46,074 nt of DNA from JAAYRQ01 sp035647815 (lineage in GTDB: Bacteria; Bacillota; Syntrophomonadia; Syntrophomonadales; Syntrophomonadaceae): assembly GCA_035647815.1 (NCBI GenBank), contig DASRMR010000064.1, positions 1 to 46,074 on the forward strand. The letters are read 5' to 3'. The stretch's first letter is position 1. Each line of letters begins with the position of its first letter. A program made the translations under genes and the position numbers. Below are positions 41,495 to 46,074 of the stretch, in pieces. Under the pieces are notes generated by a model. The model was not told the origin of the DNA, did not search any database, and saw only the letters and a list, made by a program, of their open reading frames with translations.

Positions 41495-41755
41495 TTATTC
41501 CTCCTCCTTTATCATAGTGATTGCCCCGCTAGGGCATTCTGTGGCGCATACGCCGCAGCCCTTGCAATAAGTGTAATCAATAGTAATTTCATGGCGGTCA
41601 ATGACCGCTTCTGGACAATATATCCAACAAAATTGACATTTATTACATATTTGATGGTCAACAACCGGACGATGAGTTCGCCAAGAACCGGTATCACCGC
41701 CGGATCCCTTCGTCGGCCAAGAAATAGGCTGATAGGCTTTAGTCAATGATTTCAT
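41495..41755 (-). CDS. porD: 2-oxoacid:ferredoxin oxidoreductase, delta (ferredoxin-like) subunit
   Basis: 86 residues. After the family lead TGSWRTHRPVVD come two [4Fe-4S] motifs: CNKCQFCWIYCP and CKGCGVCATECP. It carries electrons from the TPP site to external ferredoxin. It follows porG by 71 bases and precedes porA by four. Confidence 0.96.
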   Translation of the reverse strand: MKSLTKAYQPISWPTKGSGGDTGSWRTHRPVVDHQICNKCQFCWIYCPEAVIDRHEITIDYTYCKGCGVCATECPSGAITMIKEEE

Positions 41756-41826
41756 TTATTTCCATTCCTTTCGCTAATCCAAATAAATGGCCTGCTATAG
41801 GCTGATCTGGATTATGGTGTTTCAAG

Positions 41827-42384
41827 TTACCGCTTAAGGAAGCGGGGGGGACACATTTTAACCTCAGAGTAAGCCTGGCCGGCAGCGCTCAGATTGCGTT
41901 CATTGTTGATAATTGGCCATTTATTCAGGATGGTTTGTTCCATAATATTTGCCGGGATATTTAGCACTCGGCATACCGCTCCAAATAGTGGCACATTTAT
42001 TAAAGGTCCGTCGGCCGAAAACAATTTGGTATCATGGGCAATGGCGTCGGCGTCTATCTGCCAGGTAGGGTACTTCTCTACAGCTAAGGCGTGGGGGGTA
42101 TTGATGATTACGGTGCCGATATCATTAATGCCTTCAATGATTGCTGCTTGGGTGAGCTTTTCACTCATTATTACCAAATAATCCGGCAGTTCGCATTGAC
42201 TATGTGCGTGGATAGTGGTGGGGGACATGCGCACTGCTGCCCGCACAGCTGCTCCACGACGCTCTACTCCGAAGAAAGGCAAGGCTTGTCCTTGCTCACC
42301 GTTTTCCAGTGCAGCTTGTGCTAACAAATGAGCTAAGGTAACGGCTCCCTGCCCGCCAAACCCGTTGATTCGTAATTCTAACAT
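41827..42384 (-). CDS. porG: 2-oxoacid:ferredoxin oxidoreductase, gamma subunit
   Basis: 185 residues. ELRINGFGGQGAVTLAHLLAQAAL is the start of the gamma family, and FGVERRGAAVRAAVRMS and KWPIINNERNLSAA follow. It forms part of the CoA-binding region. ATG 42384 is chosen because GGAGGAT lies six bases upstream on the minus strand and the family begins here; an in-frame ATG at 42405 would add seven residues. First gene of the por operon. Confidence 0.93.
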   Translation of the reverse strand: MLELRINGFGGQGAVTLAHLLAQAALENGEQGQALPFFGVERRGAAVRAAVRMSPTTIHAHSQCELPDYLVIMSEKLTQAAIIEGINDIGTVIINTPHALAVEKYPTWQIDADAIAHDTKLFSADGPLINVPLFGAVCRVLNIPANIMEQTILNKWPIINNERNLSAAGQAYSEVKMCPPRFLKR

Positions 42385-42716
42385 ATTAATCCTCCGTTCT
42401 TCCATGCTGTGTTTTAATTAAGCTAGAAATTTCTAGCTTAATTCATCTAATTCCTAAGTGTCCTAATATCAGATAACTTACATTATAAGGTTTATTTAGT
42501 TATTTAGGCAATATCTTCACATGAAAAACCACATCAAGTAACTTTGGATTTTAAAAATAAAATAATCTTTATATGTTATTTTGTATTTTAATTCCACATA
42601 AAAACCCCTTCCCTAAACGAAGCTAATGCTATACACTAGGTTAAAGGTATAAATGTTATTGAAGCTAAATTGACCAAGTTTTTGACAAACTTGATTTATT
42701 AGGTACAAAAATTGAA
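42385..42716. other. Upstream region of the divergent por and fec operons
   Basis: No gene seen. It is AT-rich and holds the start of por on the minus strand, a small inverted repeat AGCTAGAAATTTCTAGCT (42420-42437) and the fec promoter near its right end. The inverted repeat lies 36 bases upstream of porG and may be an operator. Confidence 0.5.
42682..42709 (+). promoter_or_regulatory. Promoter of the fec-type operon
   Basis: -35 TTGACA (42682-42687), 16-base spacer, -10 TACAAA (42704-42709, 4/6 match). It would start a transcript near 42716 with a leader of about 200 bases. Confidence 0.5.
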
Positions 42717-42848
42717 TAAACAAAGGACTCTCCGAGTCTTTATATCTAAGAGCTGTTGCTTATGATATAAAGTCCTGGGATTTACCCACGGGGTGTGCAG
42801 GGAAACTAGCATGCCTACCTATTGTAAAGGAGGTTAGATATATATATG
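42716..42848 (+). ncRNA. Structured leader RNA, possible riboswitch of unknown class
   Basis: AGGACT (42724-42729) pairs with AGTCCT (42771-42776), enclosing ATATC-TAAG...CTTA-t-GATAT (42742-42767) and CTC-TCC-GAG. Behind it GGG-ATTTA-CCC (42777-42787) and GGTGTGC/GCATGCC (42792-42798 and 42809-42815) can form two further hairpins. TGTAAAG (42823-42829) is complementary to CTTTACA within the terminator, so alternative folding is possible. I compared it from memory with cobalamin, Moco, TPP, SAM, M-box, NiCo, ZTP and THF riboswitches and T-boxes and saw no match. Confidence 0.5.
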
Positions 42849-42850
42849 TA

Positions 42851-42890
42851 TTCCTGACTTTACATGAAGGTCAGGAATTTTGTTTTCTTT
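42851..42890 (+). terminator. Intrinsic terminator inside the fec leader
   Basis: TTCCTGAC and GTCAGGAA form the core stem, extended by TTT/AAG pairs, followed by TTTTGTTTTCTTT. It stands between the promoter and the first gene with its ribosome binding site (AGGGAGGA, 42901-42908), the layout of transcription attenuation. Confidence 0.85.
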
Positions 42891-42916
42891 ATAATTATTT
42901 AGGGAGGAAAACATTA

Positions 42917-43999
42917 TTGAAGAGCGAAAAGCCGATTAAAGAGGAAGAAATAGAAGAAAAGATGAACAAAGGGAAAATGCAGGTTAAGCGTGTATTATTT
43001 AGAATAAAACCTAAAATACTGTGGTTACTCCCTTTAGTTATCTTTTTAATCGTTTTACCTTTAGGCCGATATCCATTGAATCCAACAGATGTAATAATAT
43101 TAATATATTCTAAAATGTTTAGTTTAGAAACAGTAATTGATGCCACGACTTCTAGTGTTCTGTTCGATGTTAGATTACCTAGGATAATCGCTGCCATGTT
43201 AGTCGGACTTGCCCTATCAGTTTCTGGTACTGCCTATCAAGGGATATTTAAAAACCCTTTAGTTTCACCAGATATTTTAGGAGTTTCGGCAGGTGCCGGA
43301 CTTGGAGCTGCCATAGCTATTATGCTTTCATTAGGAATGTGGGGAGTACATTTATTATCTTTTGCCTTTGGGCTATTAGCTGTTTTAATTACTTATATGG
43401 TGAGCTCTAGAGTTAAGCGTGGTGAAAACACAATAATAATGGTTTTAGCTGGCATATTGGTAGGTACAATATTTACTTCCCTTATTTCTCTTATCAAATA
43501 TGTAGCAGATCCATTTAATAAACTTCCTGCGATTACATTTTGGCTTATGGGTGGACTATCTTCAGTGAACTTTACCCAGCTTAAGCTAATTATAATCCCC
43601 ATGATTATAGGTTTAGTTCCTTTATATATTGTAAGGTGGAGATTGAATGTTTTATCCATGGGAGAAGAAGAAGCACAAGCACTAGGAATAAATACTACTA
43701 GACTGAAAAGTGTAGTTATTATAAGTGCCACCTTATTAACTGCTGCTGCTGTTTCTATAAGTGGCATAATAGGCTGGATTGGCTTAGTTATTCCACATTT
43801 ATGTAGAGCCTTGGTAGGCCCTAATTATAAAAACTTGATTCCTGTTTCTATAGTGGTAGGTAGTTCGTTTTTATTAATAGTTGATACTTTAGCTCGGGTA
43901 CTTTTCCCTATGGAAATACCTTTAGGAATATTAACCTCTTTAATAGGTGCACCATTTTTCATATACTTAATTACAAGAACTGGGAGGGGATGGAAATGA
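42917..43999 (+). CDS. FecCD-type ABC transporter permease
   Basis: 360 residues. After a charged N-terminal tail (~1-35) come about ten hydrophobic segments. The motifs RLPRIIAAMLVGLALSVSG, NPLVSPDILGVSAGAGLGAA and IIGWIGLVIPHLCRALVGP are those of BtuC/FhuB/FecD permeases. Substrates of this group are cobalamin, siderophores, haem or molybdate/tungstate; this one is not determined. The start TTG 42917 follows AGGGAGGA. It overlaps the ATPase gene by four bases (ATGA). Confidence 0.94.
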   Translation: MKSEKPIKEEEIEEKMNKGKMQVKRVLFRIKPKILWLLPLVIFLIVLPLGRYPLNPTDVIILIYSKMFSLETVIDATTSSVLFDVRLPRIIAAMLVGLALSVSGTAYQGIFKNPLVSPDILGVSAGAGLGAAIAIMLSLGMWGVHLLSFAFGLLAVLITYMVSSRVKRGENTIIMVLAGILVGTIFTSLISLIKYVADPFNKLPAITFWLMGGLSSVNFTQLKLIIIPMIIGLVPLYIVRWRLNVLSMGEEEAQALGINTTRLKSVVIISATLLTAAAVSISGIIGWIGLVIPHLCRALVGPNYKNLIPVSIVVGSSFLLIVDTLARVLFPMEIPLGILTSLIGAPFFIYLITRTGRGWK

Positions 44000-44781
44000 A
44001 GCTTGAATTAAATGATGTAGCTTTTGGTTATGAGGAAAACAAAAATGTATTTAACGGAGTATCTCTCACCGTAGAAGCTGGCGAAGTGCTTTGTTTATTA
44101 GGTCCGAATGGGGCAGGAAAAACTACTCTATTTAAAACATTATTAGGTTTATTAAAACCCCAACTTGGACAAATTTTATTAGATGGACGCAATATTTCAC
44201 GTTGGACTAGAAAAGAAATAGCACATTTTATGGGCTATGTTCCCCAAAACCATATCCCCCCATTTCCTTACAGTGTTATGGATATAGTACTAATGGGGAG
44301 AACTGCTCATTTAAGAAACTATGCTTCACCTAATCACCATGATAAAAAGATTGCTGATGCTTCACTAGATACATTAGGTATTTCCTATCTTCGTAAAGCT
44401 AATTATTCGGAAATAAGTGGTGGTGAGCGTCAACTCGTTTTAATTGCACGCGCACTTACTCAGCAACCACAGTTTTTAGTTTTAGATGAACCTACATCTA
44501 ATTTAGATTTTGGTAACCAAGCAAAGGTGCTTAATTGCATAAAAATGTTAGCAGATGATGGATTAGGAGTAATAATGTCATCACATTTTCCTGATGATGC
44601 CTTCCAATATGCTTCTAAAGTTGCCTTACTTAAAGATGGACAGATACACAGGCGCGGTACACCACAGGAAGTTTTGACCGAGGAAAACTTACAAGAAATA
44701 TATAATGTTGATATTAGGATTGCTATAGCCTATTCAAAAACGGGTGAAGGTTATAGAGTTTGTATTCCTGTAGTTGCTTAA
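43996..44781 (+). CDS. FecE/BtuD-type ABC transporter ATPase
   Basis: 261 residues. Walker A GPNGAGKTT, signature ISGGERQL, Walker B FLVLDEPTSNLD and switch His in SSHFPDD. The ATG at 43996 overlaps the permease stop as ATGA and has GGGAGGGG six bases upstream; ATG 43990 is too close to that site. It drives import through the FecCD-type permease. Confidence 0.95.
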   Translation: MKLELNDVAFGYEENKNVFNGVSLTVEAGEVLCLLGPNGAGKTTLFKTLLGLLKPQLGQILLDGRNISRWTRKEIAHFMGYVPQNHIPPFPYSVMDIVLMGRTAHLRNYASPNHHDKKIADASLDTLGISYLRKANYSEISGGERQLVLIARALTQQPQFLVLDEPTSNLDFGNQAKVLNCIKMLADDGLGVIMSSHFPDDAFQYASKVALLKDGQIHRRGTPQEVLTEENLQEIYNVDIRIAIAYSKTGEGYRVCIPVVA

Positions 44782-44822
44782 TTAAGCAATTTAATTAAAT
44801 TAATTGGGGGTATTAAATTAAA

Positions 44823-45905
44823 ATGAAGCGACTCATAACTTTATTGTTAGTATTTTGCTTATGGTTTGGTTTAACTGGTTGTTCTGCAACTGAATCGCCT
44901 ATTATAGATTCAGATGCTACACAAACTATAACCGATATGGCTGGTAGATCTTTAGAAATACCTAAAGAGATAAAAACGGTATATTCTACGGGTCCAGTAG
45001 GAACAGTTTTTCTTTACACTCTTTGTCCTGAAAAACTAGCTGGTTGGAATAGTCCCTTAAGAGAAGTAGAAAAAAGATATATTAAACCTGAATATCATAA
45101 TTTGCCTAGTTTAGGAGTTTGGCGTGGTAGCAGTACTAGCGGTAATATAGAAGAATTACTTCGTACTAAGCCGGATTTATTAATAAGTATGGGCGATGTA
45201 AGCCCTGAATATATTGCAGATGCAGATGCTATACAGGAACAATTAGGCATACCTCTTATTATGTTAGACGGTAGTCTTAAACATGTTAATGCTTCTTACG
45301 ACTTTATGGGGAAAATATTAGGGCTTGAGGATAGAGCAGCAGAGCTTGGTACATATTGTACTAATGCTGTTGACGGGGTGGAAGATTTAGTTGCAGCGAT
45401 ACCCGAGGACGAAAGGGTGCGGGTCTACTATGCTGAAGGTCCAAATGGATTAGATACCGAACCAAAAGGATCTATAAATGCAGAAGCTATAGAAATGGCA
45501 GGAGCTTTTAATGTGGCTGATCCTGGAAAAATAGAAGTTAGGCGTATGCAATCATCAATTGAACAAATTATAATGTGGGAACCTGAGGTGATTATCGTAA
45601 GTTCTGATGGAGATGAAAAACATGCAATCTATAACTTAATCCTAGAGGATAGAGCTTGGAGCAATATTAAAGCAGTTAAATCAGGAGAGGTGTTTGAAGT
45701 TCCATGTGTACCTTACGATTGGATTAATAGACCACCATCAGTAGCAAGGATTTTAGGAATTGAGTGGCTGGCTAATCTTCTTTACCCTGAAATGTCCACA
45801 ATTGATATAAGAGCGGAAACTTTAAGGTTTTTTGAATTATTTTATGATTACGATTTAACTGATCAAGAGTTGGATGATATTTTTAAATATGCAAAGAGAA
45901 GATAG
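44823..45905 (+). CDS. Metal-chelate ABC transporter substrate-binding lipoprotein
   Basis: 360 residues. Lipoprotein signal with lipobox LTGC (Cys ~20), then a periplasmic-binding-protein fold of the FecB/BtuF/MolB class: TITDMAGRSLEIP, KTVYSTGPVGTVFL, IEELLRTKPDLLIS and EQIIMWEPEVIIV. It should capture the substrate outside the membrane for the two preceding gene products. A C-terminal extension after LANLLYPE reaches a helical end. The downstream NTPase and the MolB likeness make molybdate or tungstate one candidate, but siderophore or corrinoid is equally possible. Confidence 0.9.
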   Translation: MKRLITLLLVFCLWFGLTGCSATESPIIDSDATQTITDMAGRSLEIPKEIKTVYSTGPVGTVFLYTLCPEKLAGWNSPLREVEKRYIKPEYHNLPSLGVWRGSSTSGNIEELLRTKPDLLISMGDVSPEYIADADAIQEQLGIPLIMLDGSLKHVNASYDFMGKILGLEDRAAELGTYCTNAVDGVEDLVAAIPEDERVRVYYAEGPNGLDTEPKGSINAEAIEMAGAFNVADPGKIEVRRMQSSIEQIIMWEPEVIIVSSDGDEKHAIYNLILEDRAWSNIKAVKSGEVFEVPCVPYDWINRPPSVARILGIEWLANLLYPEMSTIDIRAETLRFFELFYDYDLTDQELDDIFKYAKRR

Positions 45906-45907
45906 AT

Positions 45908-46074
45908 TTGAATAATAATATTTTTTTAACTGGCCCTAGAGATGTAGGCAAAAGCACTATAATTGAAGGGGTTTTAGACTCGTTTACAGGTACAGTAGGA
46001 GGGTTTAACACTAGGCTACAACTTTTAAATGATGGAAGCCGAGCTTTTATTATGGATAGTTTTAATCTAGAACC
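45908..46074 (+). CDS. P-loop nucleotide-binding protein (THEP1-like), 5' end only
   Basis: The frame starts at TTG 45908, two bases after the preceding stop, and stays open to the window edge (55 codons). The start NNIFLTGPRDVGKSTIIEG contains a Walker A motif (GPRDVGKST) and GTVGGFNTRLQ follows, as in nucleoside-triphosphatases of the THEP1/NTPase_1 family. It seems to be part of the ABC operon. Full domain content cannot be seen. Confidence 0.7.
   Translation, partial: MNNNIFLTGPRDVGKSTIIEGVLDSFTGTVGGFNTRLQLLNDGSRAFIMDSFNLE

Noticed and set aside
42716..42848. Assignment of the leader to the cobalamin or molybdenum cofactor riboswitch
   Set aside because: Only fragments such as AGGGAA and GGTG resemble parts of cobalamin elements; the B12 box and the known Moco core are not present in what I can recall.

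Overview
The window looks like a chromosomal segment of a low-GC, strictly anaerobic Firmicute of class Clostridia (Peptococcaceae/Syntrophomonadaceae-like; genus not determinable from sequence alone). Support for this: Gram-positive style ribosome binding sites with many TTG/GTG starts, CIRCE control of groESL, an EndoAI/EndoA toxin-antitoxin pair behind alr, an Fe-S type L-serine dehydratase in two subunits, a family 4 Fe-S uracil-DNA glycosylase, a four-subunit 2-oxoacid:ferredoxin oxidoreductase, a molybdopterin oxidoreductase and a selenoprotein.

Layout. 1-1452: three minus-strand genes (a cut-off exported RCC1-repeat protein, a small DUF5652-like membrane protein, a cold shock protein). 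1912-4864: zinc regulon zur-znuA-znuC-znuB with a Fur/Zur-type operator before zur. 4919-9615: nitroreductase, sdaAB-sdaAA, an L,D-transpeptidase and MgtE. 9753-12187: hybrid sensor kinase, a convergent CopZ-like protein, an orphan CheW. 12306-16540: acpS, nnrE/nnrD fusion, CBS protein, alr, ndoAI-ndoA. 16738-19497: molybdopterin oxidoreductase and an Rrf2-like regulator. 19619-23309: PuuD-like hydrolase, amidohydrolase, small protein, GH18 enzyme. 23449-23772: a HesB-like selenoprotein with in-frame UGA, a SECIS-like hairpin and a CsoR-like operator on its promoter. 23946-28834: udg4, tsaE-tsaB-rimI-tsaD, lgt and 5-formyl-THF cyclo-ligase. 28871-30260: minus-strand NfeD/SPFH pair. 30463-31646: small Cys protein, MOSC and Mog. 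31741-35298: lipoprotein, groES-groEL, membrane-anchored unknown. 35405-37223: hpt and a GMP synthase that lacks most of its glutaminase domain. 37224-37618: repeat-rich gap. 37619-42384: minus-strand por(GDAB) and an acyl-CoA synthetase; the por genes look more GC-rich than the rest. 42385-42916: structured leader with an intrinsic terminator. 42917-46074: FecCD/FecE/FecB-type metal-chelate ABC transporter and a cut-off P-loop NTPase.

The strongest leads are: (1) the internally shortened GMP synthase without the catalytic Cys or His-Glu of its glutaminase; (2) the UGA-containing HesB-like gene, which a standard annotation would split in two, together with the CsoR-type site over its promoter; (3) the unassigned leader RNA plus terminator before the FecC-type gene; (4) a family of GGGGACGG palindromes at three intergenic loci, one next to a duplicated 87-bp repeat; and (5) a 58-codon Cys-rich ORF ahead of MOSC/Mog. 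No tRNA, rRNA, CRISPR array, phage or transposase gene was seen.
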